64,000 nt of DNA from Halorhodospira halochloris (lineage in GTDB: Bacteria > Pseudomonadota > Gammaproteobacteria > Nitrococcales > Halorhodospiraceae). Every line of letters begins with the position of its first letter. Positions within the stretch are counted from its first letter, which is position 1. Below, piece by piece: positions 23,946-32,260 of this stretch. The notes under the pieces were generated by a model. The model worked only from the letters and a program-made list of their open reading frames with translations, was not told the origin of the DNA and ran no database searches. The translations under genes were made by a program, and so were the position numbers. Location: the NCBI RefSeq assembly GCF_002356555.2, contig NZ_AP017372.2, forward strand, positions 744,001 through 808,000. The letters run 5' to 3'.

Positions 23946-24938
23946 ATGAACAGTGATGTCCCAATACCCGAGATCACCACGCTGCTGATTGTTCTGTTAG
24001 CAGTCCTGCTTATCATTATAATAATCAAAGGGCTGGTTATAGTGCCTCAGCGACATGCCATGGTGATTGAACGCTTGGGCCGTTATCATCGCACCCTTAA
24101 CGCTGGCTTGAATCTAATCATCCCGATCCTTGACCAACCACGACCGATAACCATCGTCCGCTACCGGGATAACCAGAAGACAATCAACACAGAAAAAAAG
24201 ATCGATCTGCGCGAGGTGGTGCTTGATTTCCCCAAGCAGGAAGTTATCACCAAGGATAATGTCGGTGTACGTATAGACGGCGTGCTCTATTACCAGATAA
24301 TGGACGCCCAAGCGGCTATTTACGGGGCAGAAAATCTAGTTTTAGCTGTACAGACCTTAGCTCAAACATCGCTACGTTCAGAAATCGGCCGCATGGAACT
24401 CGATCAGATATTCGAGTCGCGTCAAGAGATAAATGCTCGTCTGCAGAACACCATGGATGATGCAGGCAACAAATGGGGGGTAAAAGTAAACCGCGTGGAG
24501 ATCCGGGATATCGATATTCCTGACGATATCCGCGAGGCCATGAATAAGCAAATGGCTGCCGAGCGCGCCCGAAGAGCTGAAGTCAGGGAGGCAGAGGGAT
24601 ATAAGCAAGCGGAGATTCTCAAGGCAGAAGGTGATAAGGAGGCGGCGGTACAGCGTGCGGAAGGTGAAAAGCGCGCTATACAACAGATTCTGGAAGCCGC
24701 CGCGGGTACAGAAGGATTAGAGGCGCGTGATGCCATGCGCTATCTTATTGCCCAGGAGTACATGGAGACATTGCCAAAAGTGGCTCAAGAAGGTGAGCGT
24801 GTCTTTATTCCGCTGGAGGCTACCAGCCTCATGGGATCTGTCGGTGGTATTAGAGAGTTGCTTGGCCCCACGACTGGTGCGGCTGCCGCATCGAGTTCTT
24901 CCTCATCGGGAGCAGGCAGTGGGGGGAGTGGTGGATAA
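23946..24938 (+). CDS. qmcA: SPFH/stomatin-family membrane protein (QmcA-like)
   Basis: An N-terminal membrane anchor (TTLLIVLLAVLLIIIIIKGL) is followed by the SPFH domain (VPQRHAMVIERLGRYHR, GLNLIIPILD) and a long coiled coil rich in Ala and Glu (AAERARRAEVREAEGYKQ, AEILKAEGDKEAAVQRAEG). The tail is Ser/Gly rich (330 aa). It forms large membrane oligomers with its NfeD partner encoded just upstream. Its role in quality control of membrane proteins is known for relatives only. Confidence 0.9.
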   Translation: MNSDVPIPEITTLLIVLLAVLLIIIIIKGLVIVPQRHAMVIERLGRYHRTLNAGLNLIIPILDQPRPITIVRYRDNQKTINTEKKIDLREVVLDFPKQEVITKDNVGVRIDGVLYYQIMDAQAAIYGAENLVLAVQTLAQTSLRSEIGRMELDQIFESRQEINARLQNTMDDAGNKWGVKVNRVEIRDIDIPDDIREAMNKQMAAERARRAEVREAEGYKQAEILKAEGDKEAAVQRAEGEKRAIQQILEAAAGTEGLEARDAMRYLIAQEYMETLPKVAQEGERVFIPLEATSLMGSVGGIRELLGPTTGAAAASSSSSSGAGSGGSGG

Positions 24939-25016
24939 GTCTTTAAGTTATCTTCCCAAAACCTTACATCAACTAATAGCCGAGGAAGGAAGGAAGAGCG
25001 GAAGTCGCAGAGCTGA

Positions 25017-25352
25017 TTGGTAAGATTCGGGGCCTTCCATCAATTGCTCAAGCTCAAAGCGGAAGAAGCTGGTGCTTGGGCGGTGGAGGCCCCGACGCGG
25101 CAGATCAAGCCCTCGCAGACCTGCCACGCATGCGGGCAGCAAGAGAAGAAACCGCTCAGTCAACGCTGGCACAGCTGCCCTTGCGGAACGTCCTGTTCAC
25201 GGGACGAGAACGCCGCTCGGGTGCTGTTGGCTTGGCTGGAGCGGAGTTTATCCGGCCGGGAACCGGCCGATGCGTGGAGGGAGGTCAGACCGGGTCATCC
25301 TCTGGATGAATCGGCACTCCCGTCGAAGCGCGAAACTCACGCCGTAGCGTAA
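25017..25352 (+). pseudogene. IS200/IS605 TnpB (OrfB), C-terminal remnant
   Basis: Only the last part of TnpB remains: FGAFHQLLKLKAEEAGAWAV, then the zinc finger (PSQTCHACGQQEKKPLSQRW and CPCGTSCSRDENAARVLL) with the RDENAA stretch of the RuvC site. A stop precedes the fragment in frame, so the nuclease domain is lost. Its 3' flank could still hold the guide-RNA end of the element; no hairpin was confirmed. Sequence between 24939 and 25016 shows nothing else. Confidence 0.8.
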
Positions 25353-25400
25353 GCTTGGCGGGAGTAGTTCATACATAGGCAGCCGACTCATCCCGGTGAA

Positions 25401-25673
25401 ATGCTGGTAGAGGAGTTCCTGCGTCCAATGCAAATTACGCAGCGCGAACTAGCAGATGCCATTCATGTGCCTTATCAGAGGGTTAATGAGCTAGTTAATC
25501 AGAAGCGTGGTATTACGCCCAGCACCGCGCTTCGTTTGGCTCGATTCTTTGGTGTTTCGGCTGATTTCTGGTTGAACCTTCAGGTCAGGTGGGATCTTTA
25601 TAAGACACAACAAGTTGAAAAGGACGAGTTGGCGGAGATTCAAGATGTCACTCATTGGCAAAAGATGGCTTAA
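25401..25673 (+). CDS. higA: HigA-family XRE antitoxin, without visible partner
   Basis: HigA/VapI-type antitoxin (90 aa) with a helix-turn-helix (TQRELADAIHVPYQRVNELV, PSTALRLARFFGVSADFWLN). HPGE, usually inside the N-terminus, is encoded immediately before the ATG (codons from 25389), but an in-frame TAG at 25368-25370 prevents an earlier start. The original N-terminus has thus been lost or altered. No higB toxin lies on either side; a TnpB remnant is upstream. The stop codon begins a TTAAC...GTTATG pair that weakly resembles attC. Confidence 0.8.
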   Translation: MLVEEFLRPMQITQRELADAIHVPYQRVNELVNQKRGITPSTALRLARFFGVSADFWLNLQVRWDLYKTQQVEKDELAEIQDVTHWQKMA

Positions 25674-25786
25674 CAATGCAATGTACGCGACAAACTCGTG
25701 ATAGCGACGTTATGGGGAAAGGCGCCTCTGTCAGTAGCCTGGTTGTCTTGAGTGGTGGGCAAAAGCGACAACTATCATAGCTTGGT

Positions 25787-25815
25787 TTCTTTAAAAGCCC
25801 GCGTGGCGCGGGCTT
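25787..25815 (-). terminator. Terminator of ssrA
   Basis: On the minus strand, AAGCCCGCG, a 3-nt loop, CGCGGGCTT and then TTAAAG form a 9-bp stem with a short T-rich tail about 35 nt after the tmRNA CCA end. Confidence 0.75.
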
Positions 25816-25850
25816 GGGGGGAGTTTGTGGCACATCTTGTCACGTTTATT

Positions 25851-26209
25851 TGGTGGAGGCGGCGGGAATCGAACCCGCGTCCGCAGGAGCTACGCCCTCG
25901 GATCTACATGCTTAGCCGGATCTATTCTGTTTAACTACCGGGTGCCCGACCGGCAGGGCGTCCCGATAGCGAGCCCGTTTGGGGTTCGCACCAGAGGACC
26001 GGACCTATCCCCTGGCACTAGCCTGTGTCTATGACTGCTCGGCGACCGGCACAGGCACCGACCGTGAGCAGCTAGCGGGTGTTACGCCGCTAGAGCGTAG
26101 TTGTCGTCGTTGGCAACTATTTTAAGCTTACAGCCTGTTTTACGAGGTAGACTGTCACCTCGGCATGCACCTCGGGTTTCGCGACCCGCGTCGAAGCCAT
26201 GTCGCCCCC
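25851..26209 (-). ncRNA. ssrA: tmRNA
   Basis: Transfer-messenger RNA that rescues stalled ribosomes with SmpB, encoded close by. The 5' end (GGGGGCGACATGGCTTCG) and the 3' end (TTCGATTCCCGCCGCC then TCCACCA, CCA encoded) form the alanyl-tRNA-like acceptor with G-U pairing. The tag frame at 26082-26114 on the minus strand reads ANDDNYALAA and stop, one residue different from E. coli ANDENYALAA. Upstream at about 26216-26245 are TTGAAG, 17 bp and TATATT as candidate promoter. Length about 359 nt. Confidence 0.96.
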
Positions 26210-26279
26210 TCAGCTAAACTCAAATATATAGACAATTGTTCTTGGCTTCAAGTTCAACTTTAGTGCTCTCTCTCGCCTA

Positions 26280-27059
26280 TTAACGTTCTGCCCCTTTTTC
26301 AACCCATTTGCTAATCGTGTCTATATCGCTCTGCGGCAGCTCAGGTCCACCAAGTGGCATAAGCGGCTCTTCGCTCCCGTCCAGCATAAGCACTAAGAGG
26401 CTTTCTTGTGGCTCTCCCGGTTCTACTACAGCTCCGGAATCCCCGCCCTCCATTAGGGCGTCGTAGGAGCTGAGGTCGAGACCACCGAGATCGTTATGCC
26501 GACTGTGACAGTGTACGCACTGGTTCTGCATGATACGGCTTACCTGGGAGTAGGTTACCGCGTCGGGATCTCGGTCTGGATCTTCATCGGCTGCGGTTTC
26601 TGCATGTGGTGTGGCTGAGGCGTGGATAAGTTCACCGCCGTAGTAACCAAGCAGGACGATATTTACGAAGCCAGCCAGATAGACGATATGGAGCAAGATC
26701 GAGCGGATATTTAGTTTGCTGTGAAGATATACAGCTAAGCCAAGCAGGGGTATGAGGATCAGTGCCAGGGTGATCTTGATTTTAAACAGCGAGCTGAGGT
26801 GGCCGCCAAAGTAGTGCACCCAGTCCATCAGCCCAACCAGCATGGTGGGTACGGCTGAAATGAAGGCGAAAGTCACGCAGTCACGGGCAGTGATAGCGTA
26901 TCTGTTGTACTGGGGTACCAGGGCAATTAATGCAAAGACCATCGCCGCTACAACTAGGCCGATGGTGATATGCACGAATATCGGGTGCACCGGATGGGTG
27001 TAGCCGAAGAAGGCGAGAATATCGTAGAACCATGCTACGAATGCTGATGCGACTTCCAT
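26280..27059 (-). CDS. DUF2231-type membrane protein fused to a c-type cytochrome domain
   Basis: Residues 1 to about 145 contain four or five membrane helices with the DUF2231 motif HPVHPIFVHITIG near the start. After an acidic linker (ETAADEDPDRDPD), one heme c site CVHCH is followed by a planctomycete-type cytochrome pattern (GGLDLSSYDALM, LPQSDIDTISKWVEKGA) with Met residues as possible sixth ligands. The heme domain should face the periplasm. The redox partner is unknown; sulfide or photosynthetic electron transport is a guess from the organism type. Confidence 0.8.
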   Translation of the reverse strand: MEVASAFVAWFYDILAFFGYTHPVHPIFVHITIGLVVAAMVFALIALVPQYNRYAITARDCVTFAFISAVPTMLVGLMDWVHYFGGHLSSLFKIKITLALILIPLLGLAVYLHSKLNIRSILLHIVYLAGFVNIVLLGYYGGELIHASATPHAETAADEDPDRDPDAVTYSQVSRIMQNQCVHCHSRHNDLGGLDLSSYDALMEGGDSGAVVEPGEPQESLLVLMLDGSEEPLMPLGGPELPQSDIDTISKWVEKGAER

Positions 27060-27076
27060 CTAAATTCCCCTAGCAG

Positions 27077-27562
27077 TCAAACCTTATGTTTTAGTAGGCG
27101 CTCGCGCTGTCTTTGCCAGTCTTTTTCCTTCTTATCGGCGCGCTTGTCTTGCTTCTGCTTGCCCTTGGCTAGGCCTATCTCCAGCTTTGCCTTGCCCCGT
27201 TTCCAGTAGAGTTGTAGTGGGACAACTGTGTATCCAGCGCGATCCACAGAACCAGCCAGCCGACTTATTTCACGCCGGTGCAGCAATAACTTGCGAGTGC
27301 GGGTCGGGTCAGGGCGGATATGTGTCGAGGCGGTGCTCAGCGGAGTTATGTTGCACCCGACTAGCCACGCCTCTCCTCGTCGTACTAAAACATAGCTCTC
27401 GGTGAGATTAACGCGCTTCTCGCGCATGGACTTGACTTCCCAGCCCTCAAGAGCGAGGCCAGCCTCTAAGCGCTCTTCGATGAAATAGTCAAATCCCGCC
27501 TTGCGGTTTACGGCTATAACATTCCCGCCGCCTGCCTTGCTTTTTCCTGCTTTCTTACTCAC
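27077..27562 (-). CDS. smpB: SsrA-binding protein SmpB
   Basis: tmRNA chaperone (161 aa): [39 protein letters not shown] and [12 protein letters not shown] are the conserved beta-barrel, and the basic tail ([20 protein letters not shown]) enters the ribosomal mRNA channel. The GTG start gives [11 protein letters not shown]. It lies about 0.9 kb from ssrA on the same strand, with the DUF2231 gene between. Confidence 0.95.
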   Translation of the reverse strand: MSKKAGKSKAGGGNVIAVNRKAGFDYFIEERLEAGLALEGWEVKSMREKRVNLTESYVLVRRGEAWLVGCNITPLSTASTHIRPDPTRTRKLLLHRREISRLAGSVDRAGYTVVPLQLYWKRGKAKLEIGLAKGKQKQDKRADKKEKDWQRQRERLLKHKV

Positions 27563-27609
27563 TGCTGTGATTATACTTTTATTGTGGTTTGCCTGGCTAG
27601 CCTAAGTTA

Positions 27610-27641
27610 GAGAAGGCCACCGCGTCTTAGAGAGCGGTGGC
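27610..27641 (-). terminator. Terminator-like hairpin after fur
   Basis: GCCACCGC (27616-27623) pairs with GCGGTGGC (27634-27641); on the minus strand CTTCTCT follows, a weak T-tract. It lies just downstream of the fur stop and before smpB. Confidence 0.55.
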
Positions 27642-27653
27642 TGGATTAACTAC

Positions 27654-28112
27654 TTAGCGTTCGTAGTAGGCTGTATCTGCCGTGGATTCCTCTGTCTCGC
27701 CGTCTTCGCGACACTCAGCGCACAATCCGTAGAGGATTAGCGAGTGTCCGGTCATGCGAAAGTCACACCCATTTGCTGTCTCGCGTTGACGCTTTTCGAT
27801 GGTATCATCAACGAACTCCTCAACCCGGCCACAATTGGTACAGACAATGTGGTCGTGATGGTTGATGTCGTTCAGTTCAAAGACCGAATGGTTCCCTTGG
27901 AAATTATGTCGAACGACGATGCCGACATTTTCAAACTGAGTAAGCACCCTATAAACGGTTGCTAGGCCTATGTCTTCCCCTGCATCCAATAGTGAGCGAT
28001 AGACGTCCTCGGCTGAGACGTGGCGTTGCCTACTTTGCTCGAGGATCTCAAGTATTTTCATCCGCGGCAAAGTTACCTTCAAACCCGCTTTGCGTAATCC
28101 TGATGCGTCCAC
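27654..28112 (-). CDS. fur: Ferric uptake regulator
   Basis: Iron-responsive repressor (152 aa). It has a winged helix (LRKAGLKVTLPRMKIL, GLATVYRVLTQFENVGIV) and a dimerisation domain with metal ligands HDHIVCTNC and CAEC. The GTG at 28112 follows AAAGGGGG at good distance and gives the usual short N-terminus; the GTG at 28130 has no ribosome site. It is divergent from bamE, as in many gammaproteobacteria. Confidence 0.95.
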   Translation of the reverse strand: MDASGLRKAGLKVTLPRMKILEILEQSRQRHVSAEDVYRSLLDAGEDIGLATVYRVLTQFENVGIVVRHNFQGNHSVFELNDINHHDHIVCTNCGRVEEFVDDTIEKRQRETANGCDFRMTGHSLILYGLCAECREDGETEESTADTAYYER

Positions 28113-28167
28113 AGCGCCCCCTTTAATCACTGTCTATACCCAACCTGTATAGGATATCATAGGCACT

Positions 28168-28515
28168 ATGAAAAACATAGCCAAATGCAAATTGTTCTTA
28201 TTATGCTTAGTCGCAGGGGTGTCTCTAGCGGCATGTGGTGGCGGTTTCCCTTTTGCCCAGCCTCTCGAGATAGAGCAGGGCAATATGCTGGAGCGCGAGG
28301 ACATCGACCGAATTGAGACTGGGATGAGTCAAGCCCAGGTTGAGCAGATACTAGGGCGTCCAGTCCTTGAGCATCCTTTCGCTGAGGAGCGGTGGGACTA
28401 CATATACAGGTATAGCGGTGCCGACCGTGAGGATGAGGCAAACAAAAGACTAACTATTTTCTTCGAGCAAGGTCAGGTAGCCGAGATAGAGGATCACTGG
28501 CCCGAGGATGATTGA
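28168..28515 (+). CDS. bamE: Outer-membrane assembly lipoprotein BamE (SmpA/OmlA)
   Basis: Lipoprotein (115 aa) with signal and lipobox LVAGVSLAACGGG. The BamE fold motifs are RIETGMSQAQVEQILGRP and WDYIYRYS. It supports BamA, encoded at 58.6 kb. The 3' end overlaps the end of rnfH, which is convergent. Confidence 0.92.
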   Translation: MKNIAKCKLFLLCLVAGVSLAACGGGFPFAQPLEIEQGNMLEREDIDRIETGMSQAQVEQILGRPVLEHPFAEERWDYIYRYSGADREDEANKRLTIFFEQGQVAEIEDHWPEDD

Positions 28516-28862
28516 CCTGATGCCCGCTGGCGGCGCGCCTCTTTGGGGTCGATAAGCAGAGGGCGGTAGATCTCGACACGATCACCGTCACGCAGGGCAG
28601 TTTGGGGTTTGGTAACTTGACCGTGGACTCCCACCGCTTGTTCGGCTAGATCTATCTGCGGGTGGTGCTCAAGTATCCCGGATGCCTGGATGGCGTCGTT
28701 TACAGTGCTGCCAGTGGGCAGTCTGACGTCTAGCACTGTCTGTTGATGCGGGAGAGCGTAAGCCACCTCGACCTGGATAGTTGGAGCGGTTGTGTCCTTG
28801 TTCTCTCCTGCCCCTTGGTCTAGGTTGGGGAATGATTTACCTGCGCTGCCCTCATTAGCCAT
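28494..28862 (-). CDS. rnfH: RnfH-family ubiquitin-like protein (UPF0125)
   Basis: Beta-grasp protein (122 aa from ATG 28862): IQVEVAYALPHQQTVLDVRL, GSTVNDAIQASGIL and DGDRVEIYRPLLIDPKEARR are family hallmarks. Its start overlaps the last 8 bp of ratA. A longer frame to 28898 would overlap ratA further without conserved residues. The ratA-rnfH pair is standard; the molecular role of RnfH is unclear. Confidence 0.9.
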   Translation of the reverse strand: MANEGSAGKSFPNLDQGAGENKDTTAPTIQVEVAYALPHQQTVLDVRLPTGSTVNDAIQASGILEHHPQIDLAEQAVGVHGQVTKPQTALRDGDRVEIYRPLLIDPKEARRQRASGQSSSGQ

Positions 28863-29298
28863 GCCGCTTTCCGTATATCTCTTGCGCCCTCTGGACAAAG
28901 GCGTCTACAAGCCTGCCGGATAGCTGAGTGAAGAATTTCCCGAAGGCATAGGCGACTAATCTGTTAGAGAACTCGAAATCCATCTCTAGAGTCACTTTGG
29001 AGTTACCATCGCCAAGGTCGTAGAAGCGCCAATGGCCCCTGAGATGCCGAAAAGGGCCATCAACCAGTCTCAGGTCAATGCTCTTACCGCGCTCGTGGGT
29101 GTTTTCGGTTACCAGTGATTTCTCTACGCCGCTCTTAGCAAAGGTCATCCGAGCCCGGGTCGAGTGCTCGCTGGTGGATATGATCTCACAGCGCTTGCAC
29201 CACGGAATGAACTCGGGGTAGCTGGCCACATCGTTGACTAGATCGTAGATCTCTTCGGTAGTGTAGGGCACTACTGCGCTGCGGCTGATTGTCGGCAT
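28855..29298 (-). CDS. ratA: Ribosome association toxin RatA / START-domain protein
   Basis: Polyketide-cyclase/START fold (147 aa): VPYTTEEIYDLVNDVASYPE, FIPWCKRCEI, FEFSNRLVAYAFGKFFTQLS and LVDAFVQRA match RatA/Coq10. In E. coli it binds the 50S subunit; in other bacteria the fold is linked to ubiquinone. Paired with rnfH in an operon after recN and a palindromic element. Confidence 0.9.
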   Translation of the reverse strand: MPTISRSAVVPYTTEEIYDLVNDVASYPEFIPWCKRCEIISTSEHSTRARMTFAKSGVEKSLVTENTHERGKSIDLRLVDGPFRHLRGHWRFYDLGDGNSKVTLEMDFEFSNRLVAYAFGKFFTQLSGRLVDAFVQRAQEIYGKRHG

Positions 29299-29375
29299 AA
29301 AGCTCCTCTTTTGTTAGCTTTCACCTGATATATGCTAACACACCCCTAACTTGAACATCTTCAGCAGCCCCTATC

Positions 29376-29529
29376 AGGCGCCTTTAAGATTTCCCCTGAG
29401 CCAATTGGCGGCCCCAGGGGTGGAGGTCTTGGCGCCAGGGATGGCGCCATGAAGCCTCCAGGGATGGATTCACGGCGTCCTCCACCCCTGGGGCCGCCAA
29501 TTGGCTCAGGGGAAATCTTAAAGGCGCCT
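29376..29529 (-). repeat. Palindromic core-and-arms element, copy 3 (perfect arms)
   Basis: Inverted arms of about 51 bp are exact reverse complements, AGGCGCCTTTAAGATTTCCC at one end to GGGGTGGAGG inside. They surround a 52-bp core that on the minus strand reads ACGCCGTGAATCCATCCC ... GGCGCCAAGA. The core orientation is opposite to the other copies. The element lies between recN and ratA, and its outer bases encode the last codons and stop of recN. Confidence 0.95.
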
Positions 29530-31206
29530 ATCGGTTCCGCGCTGTAGCATTTCCCGTGCTGCTCCCCGCTCATGATCGCTGATTTGCAAGCCGCCAAGCA
29601 TACGAGCCAGTTCTTCGATGCGCCCATCATCATCAAGCTGGGTTACCGAGGCGCTTGTCGCTTGTCCATCCTGGGCCTTTGCGACGTTAAAGTGATGGCT
29701 TGCCTGGGAGGCAACCTGCGGCAGATGAGTTACGCAGAGGACCTGGTAGCGCTGCCCCAGAGTCCGCAGCAGGCGGCCAACAACCTCTGCTACGGCTCCA
29801 CCGATGCCGGTATCAGCCTCATCGAAGATTAGCGTCGGCACAGAGGACGAACCGGAGACTGTGGCCACTTGGAGCGCTAGTCCCAAGCGGGATAGTTCGC
29901 CCCCTGATGCCACCTTGGCCAACGGGCCTGGGGGGTGGCCTGGGTTGGTGCGGACCTTGAGCTCTACATGGTCAAGCCCGTGGGCAGTTGGATATCCTTC
30001 AGGGTTGTGCTCAACCGCCACGATCAATTCAGCCCCAGCCATGCCTAATTCACCGAGTAATTCACCGACTTCTGCAGCGAGGGTCGTGGCGTAATGCTGG
30101 CGCAGCGCTGATAGCTCGGCTGCTGCCTGACGGTAATTCTCAAGCACCTCATCGCGTTGCTGGCGCAGTTCTGCTATACGCTGCTCAGCGTTTTCCAGTT
30201 GGTAGAGGTCGTTTTGGAGTCTGCTGAGTGTCTCGGGCAACTCATCGACTTCGACCCGGTGCTTACGGGCCAAGTCGCGTAGGTCGCTTATCTTTTGATC
30301 AAGTTCAGACAAGCGCTGTGGGTCGGGTTCCAGTGTATCAGTAAAACTGCGCAGAGCCTGGCAGCCTTCCTGCAGGTAGGTCAGGGCTGTTTCGAATAAC
30401 TCACAAGCTTCGTTGAGCGAGGGGTCTATTCCCCGCTGCTCCTCAAGCTCGCGCAGGGCACGACCTATGAGTGCTTGTGCGGATTGCTCATCGTCACCAA
30501 GATTATCCAGCTGGCTGTGGGCTTGGCGTAGCAACTCCTCTGCATGGGCAAGACGTCGATGTTCGTTCTCCACCTCGGCTATGCCTTGCTCGCCGGGAAC
30601 CACACTGTCCAGCTCTTCAACCTGATAGCGCAGGAGTGCCAGGCGATCTTCATAATTCTGTTCGCTGCTGCTTAACTCATCTAGTTCACGATCGATTGCT
30701 TTCAATTGCCGGTATAGCTCAGCGATTTGATCGACCGGCAGCCGCTGATGGGTGTTGGCAAAGCCATCCAGCAGGGCGCGTTGGGCGTTGGCACGCAGAA
30801 GTGACTGGTGGGCATGCTGGCCATGGATGTCGATTAGATGTTCGCCAAGTGAGCGAAGCATCTGCAGGCCCACCGGGACGCCGTTTATATACCCACGCGA
30901 GCGGCCGCTTTTTTGGATTACCCGCCGGATAATGAGTTCGTCTTCGGCTGTTAGCTCTTGTTCGGTAAGCCATGCGCTAAGTCCAGAATCGCTCGGCGGA
31001 TCGAATATGGCTGTGATTTCAGCCTTCTCGCTGCCGGGGCGGATGACGTCTGCCGTCGCCCTGTCACCTAGGCATAGGCCAATAGCGTCGAGGAGTATCG
31101 ATTTCCCTGCCCCTGTCTCGCCGGTGAGGACGTTCATCCCTGCACCGAGTTCAAGATCTAGTTCCTCGACTATTGTAAAGTTACGGATGTGTATTTCTCT
31201 CAGCAT
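29518..31206 (-). CDS. recN: DNA repair protein RecN
   Basis: SMC-like ATPase of double-strand break repair (562 aa). It has Walker A GETGAGKSILLDAIG at residues 26-40, a long coiled coil, the ABC signature VASGGELSRLGLAL and Walker B TLIFDEADTGIGG. The last residues (DRRL) and the TAA are provided by the palindromic element, so the natural C-terminus was altered slightly. nadK is 11 bp upstream on the same strand. Confidence 0.95.
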   Translation of the reverse strand: MLREIHIRNFTIVEELDLELGAGMNVLTGETGAGKSILLDAIGLCLGDRATADVIRPGSEKAEITAIFDPPSDSGLSAWLTEQELTAEDELIIRRVIQKSGRSRGYINGVPVGLQMLRSLGEHLIDIHGQHAHQSLLRANAQRALLDGFANTHQRLPVDQIAELYRQLKAIDRELDELSSSEQNYEDRLALLRYQVEELDSVVPGEQGIAEVENEHRRLAHAEELLRQAHSQLDNLGDDEQSAQALIGRALRELEEQRGIDPSLNEACELFETALTYLQEGCQALRSFTDTLEPDPQRLSELDQKISDLRDLARKHRVEVDELPETLSRLQNDLYQLENAEQRIAELRQQRDEVLENYRQAAAELSALRQHYATTLAAEVGELLGELGMAGAELIVAVEHNPEGYPTAHGLDHVELKVRTNPGHPPGPLAKVASGGELSRLGLALQVATVSGSSSVPTLIFDEADTGIGGAVAEVVGRLLRTLGQRYQVLCVTHLPQVASQASHHFNVAKAQDGQATSASVTQLDDDGRIEELARMLGGLQISDHERGAAREMLQRGTDRRL

Positions 31207-31217
31207 GGCGCCCCTAC

Positions 31218-32138
31218 TTAAGCGCTGGCATGTAGCTCTCGTGGGGGTCCTCCCCAGCCTAGCTTAGCCCTTAACAGGTTGAAGTAACTATATCCGGGGG
31301 GGTGAATCATGCTCAGCGGAGTTGGATGAGCCCTGACTATAATTCTGCTCCCCGGGCTTAAAGCAAGATCCTGCTGGCTATCACAGCTTACCCTGACCCG
31401 ATCGATAAACTCTGCATGGACCTCAATCTCCACTTGACTTCTGCTGTCTATGACCAGCGGCCGATTGCTTAATGAGTGCGGGTTGACCGGCACCATGACC
31501 ATAGCATGCAAATTCGGGTGTACAATCGGACCGCCGCCGGCTAGAGCATAAGCGGTTGAGCCGGTGGGGGTGGAGACAATAAGGCCGTCTGCCCTATGAT
31601 CGCTTAGTGGCTCGCCGTCGACCCAAGTGGAGAGCTCGATCATCCGGGATGTGTTCCAACGGTGAATGGAGACCTCGTTTACGGCTACTGCGCTGTCAGG
31701 TTGGGTGGTTTTGTGCGCCCCGTTATGGTGAACTTGGGCGGTCAGCAGGAAGCGTTCGTCGATCACGTAGTTGCCGGTTAGGACTTGCTCCACCTCTCTG
31801 AGGTTATCTGGGTGGACGTCGACGAGAAAGCCGAGCCTGCCGCGGTTGATACCCATGAGGGCAATGTTGGGTCTGCCAGCAAGGGCGCGGGCGACATGGA
31901 TCAGGGTGCCATCACCGCCGATGGCGATAATCAACTCGCAGCTATCCAGCAGTTCAGCAAAAGGTACTCGCAAATTCTCGCAGTAGCCGTTGTTGGTTAC
32001 CGATGAGGCGTCGATGTATGCCCTACAGCCATGTTCCTTAAGGATTGGCAGTAGCTGTTCGAGTAGCTGGCATACTGCGGGGTCGCCAGGTTTGCCGATG
32101 ATGCCGACGGATTTAAATGTGCAAAAGCTCTCTGTCAT
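31218..32138 (-). CDS. nadK: NAD kinase
   Basis: Phosphorylates NAD to NADP (306 aa). The GGDGTLIHVAR motif is the ATP/NAD site (AIGGDGTL), and VNEVSIHR and GSTAYALAGGGPIVHP are conserved. It precedes recN and diverges from hrcA, the usual gammaproteobacterial arrangement around grpE. Confidence 0.95.
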   Translation of the reverse strand: MTESFCTFKSVGIIGKPGDPAVCQLLEQLLPILKEHGCRAYIDASSVTNNGYCENLRVPFAELLDSCELIIAIGGDGTLIHVARALAGRPNIALMGINRGRLGFLVDVHPDNLREVEQVLTGNYVIDERFLLTAQVHHNGAHKTTQPDSAVAVNEVSIHRWNTSRMIELSTWVDGEPLSDHRADGLIVSTPTGSTAYALAGGGPIVHPNLHAMVMVPVNPHSLSNRPLVIDSRSQVEIEVHAEFIDRVRVSCDSQQDLALSPGSRIIVRAHPTPLSMIHPPGYSYFNLLRAKLGWGGPPRELHASA

Positions 32139-32174
32139 GGCGGGAAGGTTAGCATGGCCTTAGCTGGTGGCCAA

Positions 32175-32203
32175 TTGACGGCTGCATCGGTGGTTGCTAA
32201 ATT
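32175..32203 (+). promoter_or_regulatory. Candidate sigma-70 promoter of hrcA
   Basis: TTGACG (32175-32180), 17 bp, TAAATT (32198-32203), 57 bp before the hrcA start. No CIRCE inverted repeat (TTAGCACTC-N9-GAGTGCTAA) is seen here or before grpE or dnaK. Confidence 0.5.
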
Positions 32204-32260
32204 GCCTGATTCCTTTCGCAGAAAGGTTGCTATGGCCAATCAGCCAGGAAGCATAACCCC

